The notes beneath the pieces are model-generated. The model was not told the origin of the DNA, ran no database searches, and worked only from the letters and a program-made list of their open reading frames with translations. Both the position numbers and the translations under genes were made by a program. A DNA stretch of 64,000 bases. Origin: Cellulomonas sp. URHE0023 (GTDB lineage Bacteria > Actinomycetota > Actinomycetes > Actinomycetales > Cellulomonadaceae). Every line of letters begins with the position of its first letter. Within the stretch, counting starts at the first letter, position 1. This document shows, one piece after another, positions 46,710-55,715 of this stretch. Location of the stretch: contig NZ_JIAN01000005.1 in NCBI RefSeq assembly GCF_000688475.1, positions 682,001-746,000 of the forward strand. Direction: 5' to 3'.

Positions 46710-47909
46710 TTACGTCCCGAGCCACCGCATCGCGCCCCGCGCGGCCAGCACGCCCGTGCTGAACGACGCCTGCAGCAGGTAGCCGCCGGTGGGCGCCTCC
46801 CAGTCGAGCATCTCGCCCGCGACGAAGGTGCCCGGCAGCCGCCGCAGCATCAGCGAGTCATCGACCTCCGACCAGGCGATCCCACCCGCCGTCGAGATCG
46901 CCCGAGCGATCGGCATCGACCCGGTCACCCGCACCGGCACCGCCTTGACCAGCGCGGCCATGGCGGCAGGGTCGCTCGGCAGCGCGCCGCTCTCCCGCAC
47001 CAGGGAGATCCCGACCGGGTCGAGTGCGATCGAGCGGCGCAGCCAGTTCGAGCCGGAGTCCTTGGGCCGGCGACGCTCCAATCGCTCGGTCAGCTGCGCA
47101 CCCGACAGTGACGGTCGCAGGTCGACCTCGAGGTCGCAGTGGCCCTCGTCGTCGAGCGCCTCGCGGATCGCGGCGCCGAGCGCGTAGACCGGGCCGCCCT
47201 CCAGACCGGTCCGGGTCACCATCGCGTCACCGGTCACGCGATGTCCACGGACCGTCAGGCGCACGTGCTTGAGCGGCGAGCCCTCGAAGCGGTCCGCGAA
47301 CGTCGCCGTCCACCCGACGCGCACCCCGACGTTCGCCGCTCTCAGAGGTGCCACCGCGACACCGCGGGCGGCGAACGGCTCGACCCACCCGCCGTCCGCA
47401 CCGAGTCGCGGCCACGACGCCCCACCGAGCGCGAACACGGTGGCGTCGCTCTCCACCTCGACGCTCCGGCCGTCGGCCGCCGCGAACAGCAGCCCGCGGT
47501 CCGTCCACCCCGCCCAACGCTGCCGACGCTGGACGACGACCCCCAGCTCGCTCAGCCGAGCCAACCACGCGCGGACCAACGGGGTCGCCCTGAAGGACTG
47601 CGGGAACACGCGTCCGCTGGACCCGACGAACGTCGGCTCGCCCAGCCCGGCGCACCACTGGCGCAGGTCGTCCGGTCCGAACACGTCGAGCATCGGCGCG
47701 AGCCGGTCAGCCGATGTGCCGTACCGGGCCAGGAACGGCTCGCGGCCTTCGGAGTGCGTGATGTTCAGCCCGCCGTGCCCGGCCAGCAGGAACTTGCGGG
47801 CGGGGGACGGCATCCGGTCGTACAGCGTCACGGCCACGTCCGCGCGGGCGAGCACTTCCGCCGCCATCAGCCCGGCCGGCCCGCCACCGACCACGACCGC
47901 CGTGCTCAT
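46710..47909 (-). CDS. FAD-dependent oxidoreductase, HI0933/TIGR03862-type flavoprotein
   Basis: The 399-residue protein has an FAD loop VVGGGPAGLMAAEVLA, the family segment ARKFLLAGHGGLNITHSE, ATVFALGGASWPRLG, and a C-terminal GTFVAGEMLDWEAPTGGYLLQ. These mark the HI0933-like flavoproteins of unknown substrate, here of the shorter TIGR03862 subtype. It converges closely on the zinc-ribbon protein gene, three bases apart. Confidence 0.88.
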   Translation of the reverse strand: MSTAVVVGGGPAGLMAAEVLARADVAVTLYDRMPSPARKFLLAGHGGLNITHSEGREPFLARYGTSADRLAPMLDVFGPDDLRQWCAGLGEPTFVGSSGRVFPQSFRATPLVRAWLARLSELGVVVQRRQRWAGWTDRGLLFAAADGRSVEVESDATVFALGGASWPRLGADGGWVEPFAARGVAVAPLRAANVGVRVGWTATFADRFEGSPLKHVRLTVRGHRVTGDAMVTRTGLEGGPVYALGAAIREALDDEGHCDLEVDLRPSLSGAQLTERLERRRPKDSGSNWLRRSIALDPVGISLVRESGALPSDPAAMAALVKAVPVRVTGSMPIARAISTAGGIAWSEVDDSLMLRRLPGTFVAGEMLDWEAPTGGYLLQASFSTGVLAARGAMRWLGT

Positions 47910-47982
47910 CGACCCGGCCGGCCGGCCTCGACGCTACGCATCGGCCGAACGTACCCGACGCCTGATGCACCCGGGCGCGACG

Positions 47983-48291
47983 TCAGCCGTGCGGACGGTG
48001 GCCTATCGCGATCACGTGCCGACGCTCGAACGGCACCGCGTCACCGGCGCGCAGGCCGTGCAGCTCGGCCGGGTCGCTGTTGAGCGTCCCGACGAGCTGG
48101 TCGCCCCCGCTCGTCACGGTCACCCACATGCGCTCCGCGATACCGGTGCTCGGCTCGAAGACGAGCTTCACCAGGTCACCCACCTGGACCGAGGCTTTCG
48201 CTTCCTCGCTCGGGACACGGAACGTCTCGGGCGCCAGGCGGTGCCGCTCGACACCGTCGGCCAGCGTCCACTGCGTACGTCGGCGGAACAC
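47983..48291 (-). CDS. DUF2314-like small protein
   Basis: The 102-residue protein has the DUF2314 pattern: VGDLVKLVFE, ERMWVTVTSGGDQLVGTL and LRAGDAVPFERRHVIAI. The fold should be a small beta-barrel; the function is unknown. The GTG start comes one base after the stop of the DUF2252 gene, so the two are co-transcribed. A longer frame upstream lies opposite coding sequence and is Arg/Pro-rich. Confidence 0.75.
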   Translation of the reverse strand: MFRRRTQWTLADGVERHRLAPETFRVPSEEAKASVQVGDLVKLVFEPSTGIAERMWVTVTSGGDQLVGTLNSDPAELHGLRAGDAVPFERRHVIAIGHRPHG

Positions 48292-48292
48292 G

Positions 48293-49708
48293 TCACACCC
48301 CCCGCTCGATCGGCAGCCGACCGGACGCGACGGCTCGCACCAACGAGGCGTGGTCGGCCTCGGTCTGCTCGGCGTACGCGAGGGCGAACCGCGCCATCGC
48401 GACGTCAAGCTTGTCGGAGCGGCCGACGTAGCCGGCGATCATCGATGCGCCGCTGGTCCGAGCGTGGCCCTTGGCCAGCAACCGGCCGACGATCGCCGCG
48501 TAGTCCGCGAGCGCCGCGGCGTCGATCGCGTCGAGCGCAACCGTCCCCTTCATGTTGCGGAACTGCCGCACGTAGAACTGGAGCCCACCAACCGTGGTCC
48601 ACCCGAGCAACGGGTCGCTGACGGTCTGCAGCGCCTGCTGGTACTCGACGACGCGCTGCCCCTGGTGCGCGTGCCAGGCGCTGTCACCGTGCACGTGCTG
48701 GGCGAGCACGGACCGCCGGGCCTGCTTGAGCTGGAGGAAGACGACGTCGTCGGGGCTGGAGCCTTCCAGCAGGGCGATGTAGGCGCGCAGGCCGACCGAT
48801 CCCACACCGACGACCTTGTTGGCGACGTCGACGAGCGTGTACCCGCCGAGTGCGCGGCGCCAGTGCGGTGCGAGCGTGGTCAGGTAGTCGTCCAGCCCCT
48901 GGGCCACGTCCGACGCCTCGACGTCCGACAGGCGCGTCAGGAGCGGGGGCTGCTCGACGATCCGGCGGGGGCCGTCCTGCGCCGCAGTCGTGAACTTCGG
49001 CAGCGCACGGTCGCTCGTGCGGGTGCGTGCACGCTTGACGGCCCGGTCGATCTCGGCGGCGAGCGTGCCGTTGGACGCCCGCTCGTGGATGCGGTCGACG
49101 TCCAGCCGCTCGAAGGAGCGGGCCAGCAGCGGCTGGTCGGCGAGGTGCCGGATCTCGTCGCGGTATGCCGCACTGCACGCGGCGGCCGCCGACTCGCACG
49201 CGTGCTCACCGGCACCGTTCTGCCGACCCGCCACCCAGATGCTCGCGACGAGGCGTCGCAGGTCCCACTCCCAGGCACCGGGGTGCGCCTCGTCGAAGTC
49301 GTTCAGGTCGATGACCAGGTCCCGCTCGGGCGATGCGTAGAACCCGAAGTTGCCCAGGTGCGCGTCACCGCAGACCACGGGCGTGATGCCGGTCGCAGGC
49401 AGGGCCGCCAGGTCGTTGGCCATGACGACCGCGGAGCCGCGGAGGAACCCGTACGGTGACGCAGCCATGCGCCCCACACGGATCGGGACCAGCCAGTCGA
49501 GGCGCCCTTGGTGGCTCTCCTCGATCTGGGCGACCGGGTCGCGGCTGGCAGCGGACCACTCGCCGAGCACCGAGCGGGGCACCGAGTCGCGCAGGGCGCG
49601 GCCCGTCGCGTACCGCTCTTCACGGGTCGCGGGCCTACGCCGCAACGACGCGTAGTCGCTGCTGTCCGCGCTGTGCAGGACAACGTGACCGCTCGCCGAT
49701 GTCGCCAT
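48293..49708 (-). CDS. DUF2252 protein (kinase-like fold)
   Basis: The 471-residue protein has the DUF2252 core: the catalytic-loop-like VCGDAHLGNFGFY and LVIDLNDFDEAHPGAWEWDL, which resemble the HxD and metal-binding segments of aminoglycoside phosphotransferase-like kinases. QHVHGDSAWHAHQGQRVV lies further on. ATG 49708 is chosen because GAGGAGG lies five bases upstream; a longer frame exists but adds a basic non-conserved stretch. The substrate is unknown. It is paired with the DUF2314-like gene. Confidence 0.85.
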   Translation of the reverse strand: MATSASGHVVLHSADSSDYASLRRRPATREERYATGRALRDSVPRSVLGEWSAASRDPVAQIEESHQGRLDWLVPIRVGRMAASPYGFLRGSAVVMANDLAALPATGITPVVCGDAHLGNFGFYASPERDLVIDLNDFDEAHPGAWEWDLRRLVASIWVAGRQNGAGEHACESAAAACSAAYRDEIRHLADQPLLARSFERLDVDRIHERASNGTLAAEIDRAVKRARTRTSDRALPKFTTAAQDGPRRIVEQPPLLTRLSDVEASDVAQGLDDYLTTLAPHWRRALGGYTLVDVANKVVGVGSVGLRAYIALLEGSSPDDVVFLQLKQARRSVLAQHVHGDSAWHAHQGQRVVEYQQALQTVSDPLLGWTTVGGLQFYVRQFRNMKGTVALDAIDAAALADYAAIVGRLLAKGHARTSGASMIAGYVGRSDKLDVAMARFALAYAEQTEADHASLVRAVASGRLPIERGV

Positions 49709-49816
49709 GCCTGCCTCCTCGACCCCGCGCAGCCGTCCTCGTCGCACGGTAACGCTCATCGCGTGGAGCGCGCGTGCCCGAGCACGTCGCGCACGGCCGA
49801 GCAGCGCATCGACCCG

Positions 49817-50860
49817 TCAGTGCGGGGCCGCAGCGGTGATCCGGTGTCGAAGGTCGGTGAGCCCGGTTCCCGGAAAGAGCTGCGCCGGGTAGATGACGAA
49901 GGCCCTCCCCTGACGGGTCTGAAGGAACACGAAGTCGGCCCGGACCGCCATCTGCCGGAACGCCGAGTAGTTCGTCGCCCCGGTCGACCCCGGGCCCTCG
50001 ACCCACAGCGCCGTGGTTCCCAGCGCCGCCCGGTACGTCGTACCCACCGGAACCTGTGCCGTCGACGCGCGCAGAAGGCGGCGGTAGGCGTACGCGAAGG
50101 CACCGGCAACCCCCGCGACCATGACCGCCGCCCACACCGGTGCCATCTCATGGTTCGCGCGCGACGCCAGCGCCACCGTGACCACGACGACGAGCGCCAT
50201 GCCGGCGAGACGCTCCGGGCGCAGAACGACCGTCCGGAAGAACGCCCGGGCCCGTCGCCGGACGAAGTCGCCGTCTGTCGTGTAGCTCGTCGTCGGCCCC
50301 TGCGGCGACGGCACGGCGGCCGACCCGACGGTGGTCGGCGACGTGATCGGGGTCGCCGCCTGGATGCGGGCCTGCAGCTCGTAGAGCGCGTGGTCGGGGA
50401 ACACACCGCGGGGCAGGACGGACCAGCGCTTGGTGCTCCGGTCCCTGGTGAGCACCACGTGGCGTTCCACCCTCATCCCCGACAGGAGGCCGTACCGGAG
50501 CTCGACGTTGCCGGAGGGCGTCTCGGCGAGCAACGTGTCCGGGCCGAGGGCCACGCGGTACGTCGCACCGGCGGCCAGCACCGAGCGCACCCGGGCGTTC
50601 ACGGCCACGTAGACCGCGACCGCGAGTGCCGCCAGGATCACCGGGCCGACGAAGTCCGCCTCGGGCGAGACGAGCGCGAGCGCCGTCAGCAGCAGGGATA
50701 TCACCACGAGCGCGATAACCAGTGGCCGACGAAGCAAGATCCGGAGGTTCGCGTGGACGACGTGGCGCGGGTAGGCGCGGTCGGCGGTCCAGGAGTGCCA
50801 GACGAGCTGTTCCGAGACCGGTTGTTCCACGGCGCCGAGCGTAGGGGCGCGCATCGGCAC
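49817..50860 (-). CDS. Membrane protein with two YcxB-like domains
   Basis: The 347-residue protein consists of two similar halves. Each has a membrane helix pair followed by a YcxB-like domain: TYRVALGPDTLLAETPSGN to ALYELQARI, and TYRAALGTTALWVEGPGST to GLTDLRHRI. YcxB proteins are membrane proteins of unknown role with a pleckstrin-like cytoplasmic domain. GTG 50860 fits best, with GGAGG nine bases upstream; GTG 50830 and ATG 50854 are alternatives without such a site. The duplication in one chain is unusual. Confidence 0.7.
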   Translation of the reverse strand: MPMRAPTLGAVEQPVSEQLVWHSWTADRAYPRHVVHANLRILLRRPLVIALVVISLLLTALALVSPEADFVGPVILAALAVAVYVAVNARVRSVLAAGATYRVALGPDTLLAETPSGNVELRYGLLSGMRVERHVVLTRDRSTKRWSVLPRGVFPDHALYELQARIQAATPITSPTTVGSAAVPSPQGPTTSYTTDGDFVRRRARAFFRTVVLRPERLAGMALVVVVTVALASRANHEMAPVWAAVMVAGVAGAFAYAYRRLLRASTAQVPVGTTYRAALGTTALWVEGPGSTGATNYSAFRQMAVRADFVFLQTRQGRAFVIYPAQLFPGTGLTDLRHRITAAAPH

Positions 50861-50950
50861 GTGCGACGGCCTCCGCACGCGTTCAGCCGGATGCGCGAGA
50901 CAAGGTGACGGCTCCATGCTGCTCCGGTGCGTGAACGGCCGGACCGCCGC

Positions 50951-52456
50951 TCACCCCGCCAGCGCCAGCACGGTATCGATGGTGTCGGCCTCGGCTGCAT
51001 TCTTGTCGTCGCGGTAGCGCAGCACGCGCGCGAACCGCAGGGCGACCCCGCCGGGATACCGGGTCGAGCGCTGTAGCCCGTCGAACGCGATCTCGACCAC
51101 CTGCTCGGGTCGGACGGTCACGACCCAGCCGTTGTCATCGGTCTTCAGCTCCGTGAACCGCTCCGTCTGCCACGCCAGCATCTCGTCGGTCATGCCCTTG
51201 AACGTCTTGCCCAGCATGACGAACCCGCCGGCGGGGTCGCGGGCGCCGAGGTGGATGTTGGACAGGAACCCGCGGCGACGCCCGGAACCCCACTCGACCG
51301 CCAGCACGACGAGGTCCAGGGTGTGCCGCGGCTTGACCTTGACCCACCCGGCTCCGCGCCGGCCCGCCTCGTACGGTGCGGTCGAGGACTTGACGACGAC
51401 GCCCTCCTGCCCGGCGGCGACGACGGACGTGAACCGCTGCGCTGCCTCGTCCGACGACGATGTCACGAGCCGCTGCACCGCCCACGAACCGGCGACGGCG
51501 TCCAGCGCTGCCAGGCGCGTCAGCAGAGGGGCGTCGAGCAGGTCGGTGCCGTCCACGTGCAGGCAGTCGAAGAAGAACGGAGTCAGGACCACCTCGGTGG
51601 GCGCGGACGCGGACCGGGATGCTGTCTCCTGGAAGGGACGCGGACGGCCGTCCGGCCCGACCGCCAGCGCCTCGCCGTCGAGCACCAGCTCCTCTGCCGG
51701 CAGACTGCGCACGATCGCGACGATCTCGGGTACGCGCCCGGTGATGTCGTCGAGCGACCGCGTGAAGACGCCGACCTCGTCGCCACGCTTGTGCACCTGG
51801 ATCCGGATCCCGTCGAGCTTGGTGTCGACGACCACCGGCGGCTCCAGCGCGGCGAACGCGTGTGCGACGTCGGGCGCCGACTGGGCGAGCATCGGCCGCA
51901 CGGGCCGTCCGACGACCAGCCCGAACGCGGCGAGCGCATCGGCCGGGGACGACGCCGTGAGCGCCGCGATCGCCACAGGCTCGGTCGCGCCCGCGAACAT
52001 GGCGGCCCGGCGCACTGCGTCGGCTGGTACCCCGGCGGCCTCCGCCACGGCGTCGAGCAGCAGCGCGTCCAGCGACCCCTGACGCAGCTCGCCGGTCACG
52101 AGTCCGCGCAGCATCGCCTGCTCCCGCTCGGTCGCGGCGGCGAAGAGGTCGTTCGCCAAGGTGCCACGCGCCGTTGCGGATCCCGGGCCGGAAAGCACAG
52201 CCATGGCCTCGAACGCGTCGTCGACCCCCTGGACGGTCAACGAGGCCTCGGCAGACGGTTCCGGCAGGCTGGCGAGCGACCGCCACCCCAGCCCGGTGCG
52301 TCGCTGCCGCAGCTCGCCACCCAGGTAGCGCGAGACCACCGGCACGTCGGAGGCCGGCGTCCGCCGGAGCAGGTCCGCAAGAAGCGCACGCTTGGCCAGC
52401 CGCGACCGGGTGGCGGACACTGCGGCGGACGTCGTGGCGAGCTCGACGAACAGCAT
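50951..52456 (-). CDS. ligB: ATP-dependent DNA ligase (LigB type)
   Basis: The 501-residue ligase has an N-terminal DNA-binding domain (1-185) and an adenylation domain with the nucleotidyl Lys213 in VVDTKLDGIRIQVHK, then GEALAVG, EGVVVKSS and GWVKVKPRHTLDLVVL. An OB-fold domain ends the protein. This is the archaeal-like form that mycobacteria and other actinobacteria carry besides NAD-dependent LigA; it is not part of a Ku/LigD set here. It should seal nicks in repair. Confidence 0.92.
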   Translation of the reverse strand: MLFVELATTSAAVSATRSRLAKRALLADLLRRTPASDVPVVSRYLGGELRQRRTGLGWRSLASLPEPSAEASLTVQGVDDAFEAMAVLSGPGSATARGTLANDLFAAATEREQAMLRGLVTGELRQGSLDALLLDAVAEAAGVPADAVRRAAMFAGATEPVAIAALTASSPADALAAFGLVVGRPVRPMLAQSAPDVAHAFAALEPPVVVDTKLDGIRIQVHKRGDEVGVFTRSLDDITGRVPEIVAIVRSLPAEELVLDGEALAVGPDGRPRPFQETASRSASAPTEVVLTPFFFDCLHVDGTDLLDAPLLTRLAALDAVAGSWAVQRLVTSSSDEAAQRFTSVVAAGQEGVVVKSSTAPYEAGRRGAGWVKVKPRHTLDLVVLAVEWGSGRRRGFLSNIHLGARDPAGGFVMLGKTFKGMTDEMLAWQTERFTELKTDDNGWVVTVRPEQVVEIAFDGLQRSTRYPGGVALRFARVLRYRDDKNAAEADTIDTVLALAG

Positions 52457-52485
52457 CCCCGCATCCTGCCGCGGATCACCCACAG

Positions 52486-53508
52486 CTAGGACGAGGACGC
52501 CGCGCGAGCCGGGCCCGAAACCGCCCGCCACGCGCTCGGTGACGACCCGAAGTGGCGCTTGAACGCCCGGCTGAACGCCTCCTCCGACTCGTAGCCGGCC
52601 CGGTGGGCGACCGCGAGCACGGCCAGGTCCGTCGTCGACAGCAGGTCCTGCGCGACGTGCATCCGCCACTGGGTGAGGTACCGGATGGGCGAGCGCCCGA
52701 GCACCTCCCGGAAGCGCGTGTCGAGCTGGGAGCGGGACACCAGCGCCACCGCGGCCAGGTCGTCGACGGTCCACCTCTGCGCTGGTCGGGCGTGGATGGC
52801 CGCGAGGGCGGGAGCGAGCACGGGATCGCGCAGCGCGGCCGCCCAGCCGCGGTCGACCGCGGGTGCGGAGGCAAGGTGCAGCCGAAGGACCTCCACCAGC
52901 AGGAGCTCCGGAAGCCTCGTCGCCACGCCCGACGACCCTGCCGAGGTCTGGGTGAGCGCGTACTCGATGTTCGCGCGTACCCACTGCGCCCCGGCGCCCG
53001 GTGGTGGGGTCACGACGAACACCGCCGGGAGCGCCTGCAGCGCCGGGTCGAACAGCGGGTCGCGGCTGTGCAGGTAACCGCAGACGACGTCGGTCTGCGA
53101 CCCGTCGACCCCGTGCCGCAGCACCGGCATGCTCGGCCACGGTGGTGGGGGCATGAAGGCCGCGATCGGCACGACCTCTGCGTCGGTCAGCCCGCCCATC
53201 TGGTGCTGGTCGCCGTACGGCAGGACGATCACGTCCCCCGCCCGCGCCCAGTGCCGGGGACCTCCGTCGACCGCCACCCAGCAGGTCCCGGCCGCGACGA
53301 CGTGGAACAGGATGACGCGGTCGCTGCCCGGTCGCAGCAGGTTCGCGGTGACGGGTCCGGACATCGACTCGTACGTCCACGGCTCGCGGTACTCGGCCCG
53401 CAGGAACACGGCACCCTCGAGCCGGAGCAGCTCCAGCGAGGTGCGCAACGTGGTGTCCGGATCAGGTGCTCCGGGTACCTGGTCATGGTCTGCGGTGGTG
53501 CTCCGCAC
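52486..53508 (-). CDS. AraC-family transcriptional regulator with cupin sensor
   Basis: The 340-residue protein has an N-terminal cupin_6-type domain (about 30-210) with WTYESMSGPV, VDGGPRHWARAGDVIVLPYG and GDQHQMGG. Two C-terminal AraC helix-turn-helix units follow, including RFREVLGRSPIRYLTQWRMH and AYESEEAFSRAFKRHFG-like sequence. The type often regulates adjacent oxidoreductase or small-molecule genes. GTG 53508 is the chosen start; upstream codons overlap the divergent DUF4242 promoter. Its target may be the divergent DUF4242 gene 43 bases away. Confidence 0.85.
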   Translation of the reverse strand: MRSTTADHDQVPGAPDPDTTLRTSLELLRLEGAVFLRAEYREPWTYESMSGPVTANLLRPGSDRVILFHVVAAGTCWVAVDGGPRHWARAGDVIVLPYGDQHQMGGLTDAEVVPIAAFMPPPPWPSMPVLRHGVDGSQTDVVCGYLHSRDPLFDPALQALPAVFVVTPPPGAGAQWVRANIEYALTQTSAGSSGVATRLPELLLVEVLRLHLASAPAVDRGWAAALRDPVLAPALAAIHARPAQRWTVDDLAAVALVSRSQLDTRFREVLGRSPIRYLTQWRMHVAQDLLSTTDLAVLAVAHRAGYESEEAFSRAFKRHFGSSPSAWRAVSGPARAASSS

Positions 53509-53551
53509 GAGGCTGATCGTGTCACACAACGATCGGAGCAAGGAGTACGAG

Positions 53552-53803
53552 ATGGCACTGTTCATGGACGTCCACACCATCGACGGACCTGTCGGCATGG
53601 AGGACGTGGAGAAGGCTCACGCGGCAGACCTGCAGACACAGGGCCCGTACGACGTGCGCTACCTGAAGTACTGGGTCGACGAGGGTCAGGGCAAGATCTT
53701 CTGCCTCGTCGACGCCCCCGACGCCGAGTCGGCGGCGACCGTCCACCGCGAGGCGCACGGCCTCGTGGCCGACGAGATCTACCGGGTCGACGAGGGCGCC
53801 TGA
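53552..53803 (+). CDS. DUF4242 protein (SCO4226-like nickel-binding)
   Basis: The 83-residue ferredoxin-like protein starts MALFMDVHTIDGPVG and has VEKAHAADLQ and VHREAHGLVADEIY. The His residues in these segments match the family of Streptomyces SCO4226, which binds nickel. AAGGAG lies eight to nine bases before the ATG. It is divergent to the AraC regulator, which may control it. Metal identity here is by family only. Confidence 0.82.
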   Translation: MALFMDVHTIDGPVGMEDVEKAHAADLQTQGPYDVRYLKYWVDEGQGKIFCLVDAPDAESAATVHREAHGLVADEIYRVDEGA

Positions 53804-53838
53804 GCCCAGCCGTCGGGCCTGTCGCACCTTGACGTCGA

Positions 53839-53885
53839 TAGACCGGTCTGTCTACTGTCTCCTTGAAGTAGACAGACCGGTCTAC
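53839..53885. promoter_or_regulatory. Double TetR operator before the MFS gene
   Basis: TAGACCGGTCTGTCTAC (53839-53855) and its exact reverse complement GTAGACAGACCGGTCTA (53868-53884) are separated by 12 bases. Each arm is itself built around the palindrome AGACCGGTCT. The repeats lie 23 bases before the ATG of the MFS gene and match a third copy before the TetR gene. Confidence 0.8.
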
Positions 53886-53907
53886 TCATATCCACGTCGA
53901 GGCGACC

Positions 53908-55131
53908 ATGACACAGACGGTCCAGCTCAGCGCGCCGGCCACCAAGGCGTCCGGCCTCTCCCGAGGCGCCGGCATCGCGGTGATCTCCGCGGTGTTCATC
54001 ACGTTCCTGGCGGCATCGAGCGCGCCGACGCCCCTCTACGCGATCTACCAGGCCGAATGGGGTTTCTCAGCCGTCACCACGACGGTCGTCTTCGGCACCT
54101 ACGCCGTCGCCGTGCTCCTGGCGCTGCTCACGCTCGGCAGGCTGTCCGACCACCTCGGCCGACGCCCGGTCGTGCTCGCCGCGATCGCGGTCCAGGTGAT
54201 CGCGATGGTCCTGTTCGCCACGGCGGACGGCGTCCCCGCGCTGCTCGTCGCGCGCATCGTGCAGGGCCTGGCCACGGGCGCCGCGGTGGCGGCAGGCGGT
54301 GCGTGGATGCTGGACCTCGACCGCGCCAAGGGCACGCTCGCCAACGCGGGTGCGCCCGGCTTCGGTACCGCGTTCGGCGCGCTCATCGCCTCGGTCGTCG
54401 TCGCGACCCTCCCGTCTCCCAAGCACCTGATCTTCGTGGCGCTGATCGCGGCCCTCGCCACCCAGGCTGTCGCCGTCGCGCGCATCCCGGAGACCGCGCC
54501 GCGCGCACCCGGCGCCCTGGCCAGCACGCGCCCGCACGTCGCCCTCCCCCGCCACGTGCGGCGGTCCGCAGCCGTCGCACTGCCCGTCATGTTCGCGGTG
54601 TGGGCGCTGGCCGGGTTCTACGGGTCCCTCGGGCCCGCGGTCATCGGCACCCTCGTCGGCTCGACCTCCGTGGCGTTCGCGGGACTCGGGCTGTTCGTCC
54701 TCGCCACGGTCGGTGCGTCGTCGGTCCTGCTCCTGCGCAACCAGCCCGCCCGACGCGTCATGCTCCTCGGCATCCTCTCGCTGGTCGCCGGCGTCGCCGT
54801 GGTGCTCGTCGCTCTGCAGGCACAGTCGCCCGTGCTGTTCTTCGCCGGGACCGCCGTGGCCGGGATCGGGTTCGGGGCCGGCTTCCAGGGCGGGATACGG
54901 CTCGTCATCCCCCAGGCGCTGCCCGACGAGCGCGCCGGCGTCCTGTCGCTGCTGTACGTCGTGTCCTACCTCGGGCTCGGCGTCCCTGCCGTCCTGGCCG
55001 GGGTGCTCGTCGTGCACTCGGGAGACCTGCTCGCGACCGCGACGGACTACGGGTTCTTCGTCATCGGGCTCGCCCTCGTCGCGCTCGTCGGGCTTCTCCT
55101 GTCGCGGCGTACGCTGGACAGGTCTGTCTAG
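53908..55131 (+). CDS. MFS drug/small-molecule transporter
   Basis: The 407-residue protein has 12 membrane helices and the loop 2-3 motif GRLSDHLGRRPVVL of the major facilitator superfamily. It resembles DHA1-type exporters (ASSAPTPLYAIYQAEWGFS opening). The double TetR operator upstream and the TetR gene downstream indicate an inducible efflux pump. Its last codons overlap the third operator copy. The exported compound is unknown. Confidence 0.87.
   Translation: MTQTVQLSAPATKASGLSRGAGIAVISAVFITFLAASSAPTPLYAIYQAEWGFSAVTTTVVFGTYAVAVLLALLTLGRLSDHLGRRPVVLAAIAVQVIAMVLFATADGVPALLVARIVQGLATGAAVAAGGAWMLDLDRAKGTLANAGAPGFGTAFGALIASVVVATLPSPKHLIFVALIAALATQAVAVARIPETAPRAPGALASTRPHVALPRHVRRSAAVALPVMFAVWALAGFYGSLGPAVIGTLVGSTSVAFAGLGLFVLATVGASSVLLLRNQPARRVMLLGILSLVAGVAVVLVALQAQSPVLFFAGTAVAGIGFGAGFQGGIRLVIPQALPDERAGVLSLLYVVSYLGLGVPAVLAGVLVVHSGDLLATATDYGFFVIGLALVALVGLLLSRRTLDRSV
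55115..55131. promoter_or_regulatory. Third operator copy overlapping the MFS stop codon
   Basis: TGGACAGGTCTGTCTAG matches the upstream operator arm at 14 of 17 positions and contains the MFS stop TAG. It lies 18 bases before the TetR start, so it may serve autoregulation. Confidence 0.6.
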
Positions 55132-55149
55132 GAAGGTGGGGGGATCACG

Positions 55150-55710
55150 ATGGTGACCGCGACCGCGCGGCAGCGGCTGCTCGAGGCCGCCGACGACCTG
55201 TTCTACCGGGTCGGGGTGCAGACCGTGGGCATCGACCGGGTCATCGAGCAGGCCGGGGTGGCCAAGGCGTCGCTGTACAACACCTTCGGCTCCAAGGAGG
55301 CCCTCGTCGAGGCGTACCTCGACGGGCGCCGCGAGAGGCTCACCGCCCAGATCATGCGGCACGTCTCGGCCCAGGAGGACCCTCGCGCCCGGATCCTGGC
55401 GGTCTTCGAGGCCCTCGCGGAGATCGTCCGCGAGCCGGGCTACCGGGGGTGCGCGTTCGCGCTGGCCTCCGCCGAGGCGCCGTCCGACGGACGCGTGATC
55501 CATGCCGCTGCCGGCTACCGCGCGTGGGTCCGCACCCTGCTCACGGACCTGACGTCCACCCTCGACGTCGCCGACCCCCAGCTCGTCGCGCGCCAGCTCC
55601 ACCTGCTCTACGACGGCACCAGCCAGGCCGTCCGGATGGACCGGAACCTCGCCGCAGCCGACGAGGCTCGCGTGGTGGCGTCGCTCCTGCTCGACGCGTC
55701 CGTCGCCTGA
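55150..55710 (+). CDS. TetR-family repressor
   Basis: The 186-residue regulator has the TetR helix-turn-helix near residues 25-47 (IDRVIEQAGVAKASLYNTFG) and a helical ligand-binding domain with GYRGCAFALASAEAP, a TetR_C subgroup of DUF-type multidrug regulators. AGGAAGGTGGGGGG precedes the ATG; a second start GTG follows at 55153. It should bind the TAGAC-type palindromes flanking the MFS gene. Its stop lies in the palindrome CTGACC-C-GGTCAG with the converging YchJ stop. Confidence 0.88.
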   Translation: MVTATARQRLLEAADDLFYRVGVQTVGIDRVIEQAGVAKASLYNTFGSKEALVEAYLDGRRERLTAQIMRHVSAQEDPRARILAVFEALAEIVREPGYRGCAFALASAEAPSDGRVIHAAAGYRAWVRTLLTDLTSTLDVADPQLVARQLHLLYDGTSQAVRMDRNLAAADEARVVASLLLDASVA

Positions 55711-55715
55711 CCCGG

